This document shows, piece after piece, positions 47,044-57,360 of a stretch of DNA of 64,000 nt (position 1 is the stretch's first letter; every line of letters begins with the position of its first letter). The DNA lies in assembly GCA_030280995.1 (NCBI GenBank), contig JASXTE010000001.1:9581001-9645000 (forward strand), written 5' to 3'. The notes under the pieces were generated by a model. It saw only the letters and a program-made list of their open reading frames with translations. It was not told where the DNA came from and ran no database searches. The translations under genes were made by a program, and so were the position numbers. This stretch comes from Hemileia vastatrix (lineage: Eukaryota; Basidiomycota; Pucciniomycetes; Pucciniales; Zaghouaniaceae).

Positions 47044-48204
47044 TGTCAGTATAGTCTAGTATATAAGTATGATATAATAGTAATTTTTTATGGTCCTACT
47101 ACTTATTGATAAATGATTTAGTGATTAAACCTCAGGGGAAGACTAATAAAATAGTTATACTCAAATAAAACTCACAATACTTGGATTTAAATGCATGCTA
47201 GTGGTGGAAAATAGATAAATAGAATATAGTTATAGCTTTATATAAAGATAATATCAACTTATAAGAGGCTTTATAATATATTTCTAAATGTTAATAATTG
47301 TATTGAAGTGTTTTATTGAATTGTAGTAATTGAATGATGATAAATAACTGTCAAAATCCCTCCTTACTTATCCCCAAATCCCCTGGAGTGCACAGACCTT
47401 CAATCCAGATGATGTCACTGCTATCCCTGGCAATTACAGCACTGTGAGGACCCATCACCTCCCCATGGCGTCCACTTCAAGCAGATTGAACATCCAGACC
47501 TCCAGTAAGAACCCTCCATCACAATTCATGATAACACAGATCTATACCACAAATAGAAAATCCAGATAAAAACGGATACCATAAAGAAACAGGTAAAATA
47601 AGCAATCAAAAAGAGATTTAATGAAACCCAAAGCATATAAAGGAAACAAATGAAATGTCCAAGCCCCCAATAACATCCCCAAGCATCCATATTAACCCAG
47701 CAATGACCTCCCAACCCATAAATCTGTGAATATTCATCCAAGGAAGCAGATTAAGTTGTCCAAACTGAGTGTATGCGCCTGAAATAGATGTTTATTCTTC
47801 TGTAGGCGTTGTGAGTCCACTGGATACGTCCATATGACCTAAAATAAGCAGAAAAACAAAGGTTATAGGCTATTAAGGAGCTAAAACCCACTTATATACC
47901 TAAATATACATAATATACTGCATATTTCACTGAATATGAGATTTATGTATGTCAATAATTACTTCATATCACTTAAGATAAGTATATTATGACTACATTA
48001 ACACCTTAATAAATATTATTAGGCTATGGATAAGCTATTTAAACTACTATAATTTATATAATAGAGTAATAATTATATATATATGTAATATAATCATATA
48101 TATTATTATTTTAACCTTATTTTTAAGATATAAGCTTAATTTACTTAAGGTTATCTTATTTTAAGTATAAGAAATACTCAGTCCTAGGGATATCTAGGCT
48201 GACA
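47044..48204 (-). mobile_element. Solo LTR, copy D
   Basis: 1,161 bp starting TGTCAGTATAG and ending ATCTAGGCTGACA, with a perfect 5-bp duplication TAAAG (47039-47043 and 48205-48209). Read on the minus strand it begins TGTCAGCCTAGATATC and continues CCTAGGACTGAGTA, matching the start of copy A, so it is the same family or a close relative in reverse orientation. It is shorter than copies A and B. Confidence 0.85.
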
Positions 48205-48317
48205 TAAAGTGTCTAATAACCCAATTATTAGCAAAAATAATTGCAGAAGATAATTGGGGTATGCAGATTATTTTCCACAATTAATTTAATCGCGGATCCT
48301 TGAACATTGATACCCCC

Positions 48318-48358
48318 TAATAATAATAATAATAATAATCATAATAATAATAATAATA
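48318..48358. repeat. (TAA)n between two Harbinger-like elements
   Basis: Thirteen or so TAA units with one TCA. The element ending at 48317 and the one starting at 48359 are separated only by this tract. Confidence 0.9.
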
Positions 48359-48615
48359 GGGGGTATCAATGTTCAGGGATCCACAATTAAATTAATTGTG
48401 GAAAATAATCTGAATACCCCAATTATCTTCCTCAATTATTTTTGCTAATAATTGGGTTATTAGACACTTTACGTGTCAATGTTCACCTCTTATCTGACAT
48501 TTTTCTACTCAATTTTTCATAGCCACATCTTGGACAACTTTCTGTCATAACCACATGTTGCATAACTTTCTTCCATAACCACATCTTGGACTACTCTCTG
48601 GACTTTGATACCCCC
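48359..48615. mobile_element. 257-bp Harbinger-like MITE
   Basis: Begins GGGGGTATCAATGTTCA, ends TTTGATACCCCC, and has TAATA on both flanks. It shares internal sequence with the right part of the MITE at 11004 in reverse orientation (the repeated CCACATCTTGGACAACTTTC phrase). No coding capacity. Confidence 0.85.
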
Positions 48616-48641
48616 TAATAATAATGCTTTTTTTTAATGAT

Positions 48642-49013
48642 TCAAGAGAATAAAAAGTGATGAACAAGTAGTGAAGGAAAAGATCCACTTATGATAAGTG
48701 AGATGAGCTGGTTACACAGGACATTACCACACTCGAAGAGCAGATGTGGCACCAATAGGAAGATATAATTACCACTGATTTCTTTGACCATCTCACGCAT
48801 ATGACTTGACCTCTCTCTCATGTGAATCAACAACACCACCACAGGAACAATGCTCACATATGCACCACTTTCCAACAAACAAAAAAAGTGAACACCCAAC
48901 TCATCCAAGATAATGGGAATGAACAATTCATTCTGTTCCTCGCTTACGAGGGATATATCCACATCATTTTCCTTGGAATGATTTAAAGAACATGAGGTCA
49001 ATACTTTTACCAT
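48642..49013 (-). pseudogene. Retropepsin-like fragment
   Basis: An open frame of 123 codons with ELFIPIILDELGVHFFCLLE, then SGAYVSIVP. This resembles the flap and active-site region of Gypsy-type aspartic proteases, but the catalytic D-S-G is E-S-G. No neighbouring retrotransposon domains are seen. It is probably a relic. No evidence of expression. Confidence 0.4.
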
Positions 49014-49137
49014 TTTATTTCATTAGAAGATATTAGATATACATATATTTCAACTCAAGAAGAAAAAAAAAAAAAAAAAAAAACCAGTGTATAAAAAGTA
49101 GTCACCATCAAGAACTATATATTTGATATGGATTGTT

Positions 49138-49923
49138 TTACATTAAACCCAACTGCCTGGCCCGTTCAGGGTTCATACCTGCAAGAGGGCCTTGATTTGG
49201 ATGGAGTTTATTAGGTTGTGATGGTGCGGATGGTTGATTTGAAGATGGATGACCGATAGGGATGGAAAAGCCGTTTGGACCGGATGGGAGTTGAGGGAGC
49301 ATTGGGAGTTGAGATAACAGATTCATACCAGCGGGTGGTTGAGGAAGAGGAGGTCCATTATAACGCATTTGGATGGGCATTTGAGCAAAGTTTGGAGGTT
49401 GGAAGGGAGGGCGTGCTAAAAAAGGGGGGAGGGGGTTAGAGAAGGAGATAAGAAGAGGGGGGATGAAGGGAAGATACCTATAGCGGAAGAAGGAGTATTT
49501 TGAGAAGGATTATTAGGAGGTTGACGATGATTGGGATTGATACCGGATTCGTACATGCGAGTGATTTCGTCGATGATATTTTGAGCCTTATCATGACCTA
49601 GAGCTGAATTTTATAGATTGGGAAGAAAAGGATGAGAGAAGGAGAGGGGAAGAAGAAAGGAGGACGGACAAGAATAATAGTCTCTGACGTTTGTGAGATG
49701 ATTGCGACCGCTGTTGTGAGCCTTTCTGACGGAAGGACTAGAAGGAGAGGGGAGAGAGGGGAGAGAGGGGTGAGAAGGGAGAGAGGGAGAGAAAGAGAGA
49801 GATGAAAAGCGTACGATTCGCTGACGAGGAAGACATCTAGAAAGAGGAGTGAGGAGTGAGGAGAGAGACATGGAAGACAAGAAGAGAAGACTTGCCGCAG
49901 TAGTCGCAGTAGTACTTTCCCAT
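49138..49923 (-). CDS. YHC1: U1 small nuclear ribonucleoprotein C (U1-C)
   Basis: Core protein of the U1 snRNP that stabilises pairing of U1 with the 5' splice site in the nucleus. Five exons: 49923-49896, 49836-49815, 49737-49670, 49603-49478 and 49415-49138, for 173 aa. The N-terminus is MGKYYCDYCDVFLVSESPSV followed by RKAHNSGRNHLTNVRDYYSS. This is the matrin-type C2H2 zinc finger (C-X2-C-X14-H-X5-H) and conserved helix of U1-C. A LGHDKAQNIIDEITRMYESG segment follows, then a Pro/Met/Gln-rich tail ending RARQLGLM. Introns are 59-77 bp. All phases agree. Intron 1 uses a GC donor (G|GCAAGT) instead of GT; with it the frame reads CDVFLVS exactly as the family requires. It is transcribed divergently from VPS41. 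Confidence 0.92.
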
Positions 49924-50344
49924 GAGTGAGTGAGTGAGTGATTGCAGGGAGGGGAGTGAGTGTGGAGGGAGAGATCACGTGTTGCTTGGAGACATCGCCA
50001 ACAGCAACAACAGCAACATCATCTTCATCATCATCAACAGCAACAGCAACAGCAACATCTTCATCAACAACAACATCATCTTCATCAACAACAACATCAT
50101 CTTCATCAACAACAACATCATCTTCATCAACAACAACATCATCTTCATCAACAACAACATCATCTTCATCAACAGCAACATCATCTTCATCATCATCAAC
50201 AGCAACAGCAACAGCAACAGCAACAACATCATCTTCACCACCACCACCACCACCACCATCATCACCATCTTCACCACCACCACCACCATCTTCATGAGGC
50301 TGTGTTGATGTATGTGAGGCGCTCATTTTGCTGGATATCAAAAC
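49924..50344. promoter_or_regulatory. Bidirectional U1-C/VPS41 promoter with minisatellite
   Basis: 421 bp between the two start codons. From about 49995 to 50290 it is made of CAT/CAA/CTT trinucleotides. Between about 50054 and 50180 a 21-bp unit (containing ATCTTCATCAACAAC) is repeated nearly six times. Long open frames exist on both strands (acidic/Gly-rich on minus, Gln/His- or Ser/Thr-rich on plus), but they are by-products of the repeat. In the VPS41 frame a stop lies at 50306-50308. The frame on the minus strand does not match U1-C. Confidence 0.7.
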
Positions 50345-51687
50345 ATGTCTGACCTTCCTTCCGCCGATGAGCCGCTGTTCAAATATCTCCAGTTCCCCCT
50401 CTTCTCAGCTGACTCCGCCTCCGCCGTCGCCCTCTCCCCTCACTTCCTCGCCATCGCTACACATGCTGGTCTCATCCATCTCTTTCATCTCAATCCCTTC
50501 CTTCTGCTTCACAAGTCTTTCTCTCCTCATGCCGCTACCATCTATGATCTCAAGTTCGATGCTCATCATCTCTTCCTTGCTGCTGCTTCCATGGATGGTC
50601 TTCTTCTTCTCTCCTTATCTTTCTCTCCCTTTTATTCACTCACTCACTCACTCACTCACTCCCTTCTCTTAGGAAAAGTCTCCACTCTTCAAATCAATGG
50701 CAAACATCTCTCTATCCATGACCTCAAACGTCCCGTTCGTTCCATCGCTCTCGAACCCGATTTCGCTAAGCATTCTACTCGTCAGTTCATCTCCGGTGGC
50801 ATGGCTGGCTCTCTCATCCTTCATGAAAAAGGTTGGCTCGGTCATAAAGATACCATTCTTTATTCTGGTCAAGGTCCTATTTGGAAGTGTGATTGGAATC
50901 TAAATCTTATTGTCTGGGCTACAGATGATGTCTGTTTTTTTTTTTTTTTTTTTTTCCTTCTCTTCCTTTTCCCATTCTTTAATCATCTTGTTTGGTCTTT
51001 TTTGTTTCAAAAAAAAAAAAAAAAAAAAAAAAAATCAGGGCGTTCGAATTCTTGACAGTCACTCTCATCAACGTGTTGCTTTTATTTCTCGCTCTTCATC
51101 CATCTCTCCTCTTCCAAGATCTGATCTTTATCCTTGTCATTTTTATTGGTCAAGCTCTCTTGAACTGGTCATTGGCTGGGCTGATACCATTCAGGCAGTC
51201 TCTTTGGTTCCCTCTCATATTCAAATCAAAAAGGTCTTTCAGGTCGATTGTATGATTGCTGGCATCGTAGGCCGTCAGTCTAATGAATGGATCATTCTCG
51301 CTTATGTCACCGCTCAATTGGATCCCGATAACCCTGGTCCTACTCTCAGACCCGAGTTACGAGTCATATCAGAACATGCAGAAGAAATATCGTCGGATGC
51401 CATAACCATTCAGTCATTCGAAACTCTGAGACCTATAGATTATGCTCTTTGTGCCTCTACTGCAAAAGGTGGCCCCGATTTTCGATTGTATATTCTATCT
51501 CCTCATGAATTAATCGAAGTTCAAGAAAGGGACAATCTTGATCACATTCGTTGGTTGCTTGACCATCGCGATTATTTGGCTGCAATGGCACATGTCGAAT
51601 CAGAACAAAAAAATAATAATGTCTTGGAGTGGACTGTCAAAGATATTGGTGTTCAATATCTAAATCATTTGATTGAATTGAGTAAGA

Positions 51688-51718
<31 letters not shown>

Positions 51719-51989
51719 CTTTCTCTATATGTTAAATGTTTTTTTTTTTCTCTCATTTGTTCATTTTATATATATATATATTTTCCCAGAGGACTTTGAA
51801 ACTGCTGCTGCTGCATCAAGCAACATATTAGCTGATGATGCTCAAGCTTGGGAAGATTGGATCTTTTTGTTGGCTGATAAAGGTCAATTACAGGTTTAGT
51901 CGCCATTTTTAGTTTTCAATCATCTTTGACAAAAGATGACTTCTTCAATCTTGGTATACATACTCATGCGCCAAAAACATTGTCATTCA

Positions 51990-52025
<36 letters not shown>

Positions 52026-54486
52026 CTTCTCATCTTGCTCACTAGGCCATTGTTCCTTTTGTACCTACATGTAAACCACAATTAAGCAAATTAGTTTATG
52101 AAGTGATTTTGGTACATTTACTTCGAAAAGATCCTAATGTAAGGCATTCTCTTCTTGGGAGAAGTGATTCTTTATATAAATCTATTTTCTAAATAAGTTC
52201 AATTTCATTCCAGGGTTTGCTCGAAATGATTCAAAACTGGCCCATAGAAATTTATGACATTCTAGCTGTTATATCTGCAATATTGGATCGTCTTGAACGT
52301 CTGGATACTCAATCAATCAATTCAGCTCATCAAGATCCTAGTGAATGTGAAATATTAATGACCTGTCTGTCCGAACTGTTGAGTCTCCCAAAGTTTAATT
52401 TGGATTTTATTTTGGTTGCTAAAATCGCATCATCTAGATACTTGAAAAATCATCAACCTGGAAAAGCACTAGCCTATTTTTTAAAACTTAGAAAAAAGGA
52501 AGTGTTTGATCTTATTAAAGATCATAATCTTTTTACCGATGTGATGGATCAAGTTTTGGTCTTGATTGAGTTTGAAGATGAACTAAACAACCGCCGTAAC
52601 ACGACTCCTCCTAATCAAATCAACCATACGACAACTTCAAGTGATCAAATTGATCCTCAAAACCCAGTTATTGAACATTCAAAAACCATATCTACTAATG
52701 ATCACAAGTCATCAAGCTCTTTTGTTAATGTTATCCAACCTTCAAACAATCAACATGGGACTGTCATCAATTTACTTGTGCATAATACGCTTTCTATTCC
52801 AGTATGTTTTTTTTTTTTTTTTTTTTTTTCAATCCATTATTAAATGTTAATTTTTTTTTTTTTATTGGCTCTCATTCTTCTTCTAAAATTCAGGTTCCCA
52901 AAGTTGTTCATCAGCTTGTCAATCATCGAAAATACCTTCACCTCTATCTTGATGCATTATTTGAATTGGATTCTCAATTGGCAATTGACTACAGTGACTT
53001 GCAATTAGATCTTTATTCCGAGTTTGATAGAGTAAAGCTAATTCAGTTTTTACGGGCTTCTAATTCATACAGTCTTGAAAAGGTAAACTCATGTTTCATT
53101 TATATTTATTGACATATCACACACACACACACCATCATGTCCGATGGTCGTTTATACTGCTCACTAAAAATCTACCACTTTTGCTTGGATAGGCTTATGC
53201 AAAATGTCAAGAGTTGGATTTAGTTAGTGAAATGGTTTATCTGCTTGGTAGGATGGGTAATAATCGACAAGCTTTGGCTTTAATTATTGATAGAATCGGT
53301 GATGTTCAAAGAGTGAGTTGGTTATCTTTTTTTTGGATTTAAAGTTTTTTTTATTCCTATATTTCAAACTGCAGTAAATAGTTCACATCCTCCCCTATTC
53401 CCTTTTCTTTATATATATATATATATATATATATTATAGGCCATTGATTTCGCTAAAGAACAAAATGATCATGATCTCTGGGAAGACCTGCTTAAATATT
53501 CGGAAACTAGGCCTGGTGTGTTGATTTCAATCAAAATGACTTGATGGTAATTATTTAACTAGTATTTTTTTTTTTTTTTTTTTTTTTTTCTCTTTAGATT
53601 TCATCAGAGGACTCCTTGACAGTGTTGGGTCTGAAATTGATCCCATTCGTTTGATCCGAAGAGTTCAAAAAGGATTACCCATACCAGAATTGAAAGCATC
53701 CATCATTAAGATTTTACAGGACTTTAATTTGCAGGTCAGTTTAGCTTTTTTTTTTTTTTTAATCAGTTGTTTTGAAGTAGTATATTAACCTTCCTTTTCA
53801 ATAGATATCTTTAATTGAAGGTTGTCGATCAATCATGGCAAGTGATTGTCGTGATTTGGTTGATTTGTTTTATTCTAGTCAGACCTTGGGTGCTTTTGGA
53901 GATGGTATGTTCTTTCGGAACATGATGATTGGCTTTATCTGACGGTACCACCGCCTATGCGTGAATAGCTTCGTCAACTTGTCAAAAGTGTCATGGACTT
54001 TTGAAGGAACCTGCACAGGTGACTTCAGCCATGAACTCTACTAGTTCAATTAATGATGCTACTAAGAGTGTTTCTGTCATGTTCCTCTGTCGGCATAGTT
54101 TCCATGCCATCTGTGTATTTGATCAAGAAACTGTCATAGCAGCCATTGAAGACCAGGCCAAAAATATCAAAAATCGAACAGGTCTCAAACAGATGAAAAC
54201 ATTGAGTCACCATGTTAATAGGAGTCATGATGGTGGTTTAGGGTTTGATAGCCAGAATCATGATGGTGGTATGGCGAGGAGTGGCTTCAATGATGGTTAT
54301 CATGGTGATGAACTACTGCTATCGCTATCAGAAGCTGGAGGGGATCAAGATGAAGTTGATTTGGTGATGGAAAGAAAAGTCGATCGGTTGATTTGTTTGA
54401 AATCAGGAAATGGATTTTGTCCGATTTGTTGTGATGAGAAGGGGAGTGTTAGAAGGAATGCTATTGTAGGCGGAGGTGGGAGGTGA
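50345..54486 (+). CDS. VPS41: VPS41, HOPS complex subunit
   Basis: Subunit of the HOPS tethering complex, acting in fusion of late endosomes, autophagosomes and AP-3 vesicles with the vacuole. Twelve exons: 50345-50597, 50673-50929, 51039-51681, 51790-51893, 52046-52138, 52214-52801, 52894-53082, 53193-53312, 53440-53515, 53598-53734, 53805-53904 and 53969-54486, about 1,025 aa. All phases join. The N-terminal beta-propeller (to about residue 330) has GMAGSLILHEKGWLG, QGPIWKCDWN and DLYPCHFYWSSSLELVIGWA, then EEISSDAIT, ERDNLDHIRWLLDHRDY and the clathrin heavy-chain repeat region (about 480-850) with ELDLVSEMVYLLGRMGN, LWEDLLKYSETRPDFIRGLL and LQDFNLQISLIEGCRSIM. The C-terminal RING-like part has CQKC (about 858), CRHSFHAIC and CPIC, but with about 100 extra residues between the last two. 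A Ser/Thr/Asn-rich insertion of about 70 residues lies near the end of exon 6. Many introns contain long poly-T runs. Confidence 0.93.
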
Positions 54487-55513
54487 GTTTGGATCAGTTG
54501 GGCCGCTTTGCAATTTACGGAATAGGAATCGTCATGTAGGGGAAGGTCCCAGTGAAGTTCAAGACCAAGGAGAAAGTTTTGTTGGACGTCTTGATCATCA
54601 TGGGTGGAAGGTGATGAATCAAATGTAGTAGAAGTGTCTCAAAGGAAGGATGGTGTCATGTAGATCAATCTTTATATATGCAGTTAGGGGGTAGGTATAT
54701 GTATTTATTTTTTGAAGTGTTTTGTAGGCTTTTTTTTTCATTAATGATTTTAATGAGAGTCATGATGATGTTGAGTGTTGGATTAAATTAATGGATAGAA
54801 TGTGAATTCATTTGGGTTGTTGAGAAGATGACTTTAATTTTAAAAAAAAGAAAAAAAGTCGTGATTGCACCCCGCTCCATTCATACTAAACTATTACCTT
54901 GTTGCATATTCCAGCACTGTGTCATTTACATACACCTCACATTAGCTATTCATTTCAGTCAATATTGGGTGCATATAAGTATATATACTTATAGATACTT
55001 CTTCTGTGTCATTAACTTGCACCTCTCTCCCTGCCAAATTCTTTTCATTTTGCATCTCACTTAAAGATACCTCTTGTCTTTGATTCCACCATTGTTTCTC
55101 AAAAAATAAAAATAAAACATTATGAGACATTATATTGACTCCTCATCACCCAGATTTGATTGACTCATTTTATTTTTTATTTTTTTTATTTTTTATTATT
55201 ATTTTAGACTTTCTTATGATTACTACTGGTTAGAACTTTTGTGTAAAGCTTTAATGATTGATTGATTGATTGATTGATTGATGTAGATAGGATAGGATAG
55301 GATAGGATAGGATAGGATAGGATAGGATATGCATGGCTAAGTGAGGGTTACTAGAAGAAGAAGAAGAAGAAGAAGAAGAAGAAGAAGAAGAAAAAAAAAA
55401 AGTGTTTATTTTATTTTATTTTATTTTATTTATAAATATATTTATTTTATTTTTTAATTTTTTAATTTTTTTTTTTTTTGTAATTGAAGGTACAAATATG
55501 TAGAAGAAATAAG

Positions 55514-55551
<38 letters not shown>

Positions 55552-55745
55552 AAATAAATGTATATAAATAAATGCCTTTATTGGCAAGTTGTCTAGAAGA
55601 AGATAGAGGAAAATGGAAGAGGAAAGACATAATAATAGTGGAGTTTACAAAGTAATAGGATAGACAGGAAAAATAAAAATAATAATAATAATAGGATTTA
55701 TAAGAATTAAAGATGAGAAGAAGAAGAAGAAAAAAAAGAAAAAAG

Positions 55746-55779
<34 letters not shown>

Positions 55780-56451
55780 GCAACAACAACAACAACAACA
55801 ACAACAACAACGACTAAAGACTGATACAACACTAAGCTTTATTTTCAAAATATTTTACTTGAGTAAGTGAGTTAATCTCAGCGCGGCTAACCATAATTAT
55901 ACTTAATAGACTTAAAGCAACTGTAATTTATTTATTTCATATTTATACTAGATTGTTTGTAATACTAATAGAAATAAAAATAATAGTTGAATAAGTAGTT
56001 AAAATAATTTTAATGTAAGTGATGATTACTAGAGAGGATTCCAAGACCTTTTTATAGGCAAGAAGACTCTCTCAAGTGTCTCAATTGTATTTACAAAGAA
56101 TATAGTAATCTGAAACAAACAGGTATTTTAATTTAATTGAAACATACAAAATAAGAGACAAAATGGATCCAATAATGTAAACCCATGAATAAGAAACAAC
56201 TTTTCCCACCATACAGTCCCAAAACAAATATGTAATATAATAAATAACCACTTAAGTATGAAACCTGAGAACTGTGAGAAAGAAAATCTAAAACAGGTAA
56301 AATACATATAGCTGAAAAAGGTTTAATTAAAACAAAAGGAATTATTTTTTATGCTTTAATGTATATAATAAATCTTAATTCAGTATAAAGAGAATTAAAT
56401 TAATTATTTTAACTTTTTCAAGTAATTTGATTGAAACAACTAATTATTTTA
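54487..56451. repeat. Intergenic microsatellite cluster
   Basis: No gene seen. Within about 560 bp lie (ATTG)n at 55255-55282, (GATAG)n at 55284-55329, (AAG)n at 55353-55391, (TTTTA)n at about 55406-55433, (ATCT)n at 55513-55551, (AAT)n at about 55677-55693, an A-rich run at about 55728-55774 and (CAA)n at 55781-55810. The remainder (55812-56451) is AT-rich and featureless. Confidence 0.85.
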
Positions 56452-57264
56452 TGTCACCAGACAACCTATGCACAAGGTCGAGGGTGTTCCTGGAAGTGAG
56501 ATGAGGAGAGTAGTTTTAGAAACTTCTTCAAAGCATAGAAGAAATATTTGAGGAAGTGATTCAAAGATGACTCAAAGGAAGAGCTACTGCTTTGAGATAT
56601 GTTTGATAAGAATTCTAATATAATTAAATAGTAATATTAATATTCTTAAGATCTCACAAAGGGTTGGAAACTCAATAATCAAAAGATTTAAGATTTAAAA
56701 ATGATTACTGAGAGAAAATAAGGAAATGTACAATAATAATGATTTAACTTAAAGCTTTACCACTATTAACTATATATACGTTCTATAATCTAATTCTAAA
56801 GAAAGTCGAACCAATACCCAGCCCCTTTTATATCCTTTACTCCTCCTTGCATTGACCTCATACCCATCCACTATTCTGCACACCACAGACCATTAAAAAA
56901 TACACCCCTTACACCTGGACCCTCCTCACTAACATCTGTCAACCCTTTCATCCTCCACTAACCATTCTGTCCATGCTCCCTACTCCTTTTAATAATTCAC
57001 AGACACTTAATAAACCTTTTAGTGTACTATTACATTGACTATTGCGCTGTGGGTTGCTTATTGAGGAAAAGACTGAGACACACTATTGAGAGATTGACTA
57101 ATTTAGATTTAGAGTTTAGACTAGCGCAGTTGAATAGTGAGTACACAAAGGAAAGTTGCAGTTGCTATGTAGAATTGCTTTCTGCGCTTTGAGTATGGAT
57201 TTAGATCTCTGTATTATTGATTTAATGAGCTGCTTTTGCCTCGAGTGTCATGTGGCGCGTGACA
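56452..57264 (-). repeat. Chromovirus copy 2, 3' LTR
   Basis: 813 bp, TGTCACCAGACAACC to GTGGCGCGTGACA in plus-strand reading. More diverged from the two copy-1 LTRs than they are from each other. The self-priming segment here has one change (ATAATCTAATTCT near 56787). Confidence 0.88.
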
Positions 57265-57360
57265 GATGCCCGGGTATAAAAACGCGAGCTCCATTGAGCG
57301 TGAGACATATACTTCCCACATTATTTTCCCTTTATTTAATTCTTGTTTATTATTATTATT
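57265..57360 (+). promoter_or_regulatory. TATA box and leader of the antisense gene, copy 2
   Basis: TATAAAA at 57275-57281 in the context CCCGGGTATAAAAACGCGAG, identical to copy 1, then a pyrimidine-rich leader to the ATG at 57361. Confidence 0.65.

Larger units (their letters stand above)
44430..48317. mobile_element. Large non-autonomous Harbinger-like foldback element
   Basis: Terminal inverted repeats GGGGGTATCAATGTTCA continue with RGGATCCGC on both ends, and TAATA lies on both flanks within (TAA)n. The first 200 bp match the MITE at 11004 (including the CTTATCCACTAGCCCC hairpin at 44512-44543), and the right end also matches it. Inside are two long inverted arms (about 44870-45245 and 46160-46545), each built of direct repeats of about 133 bp. 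No transposase. A solo LTR sits at 47044-48204. Without it the element is about 2.7 kb. Confidence 0.85.

Noticed and set aside
49598..50341. Minus-strand 247-codon open frame with acidic and Gly-rich repeats
   Set aside because: It reads the promoter minisatellite in a frame that does not match U1-C and then runs through U1-C exons and introns out of frame. Composition explains its length.
49934..50352. Plus-strand Ser/Thr-, Asn/Ile- and Gln/His-rich open frames
   Set aside because: All three frames are open because the repeat lacks stops. The frame shared with VPS41 is closed by a stop at 50306-50308.
50910..51255. Alternative frames through VPS41 intron 2
   Set aside because: They are open only because of poly-T and poly-A runs. 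The GT-AG intron 50930-51038 joins the conserved frame precisely.
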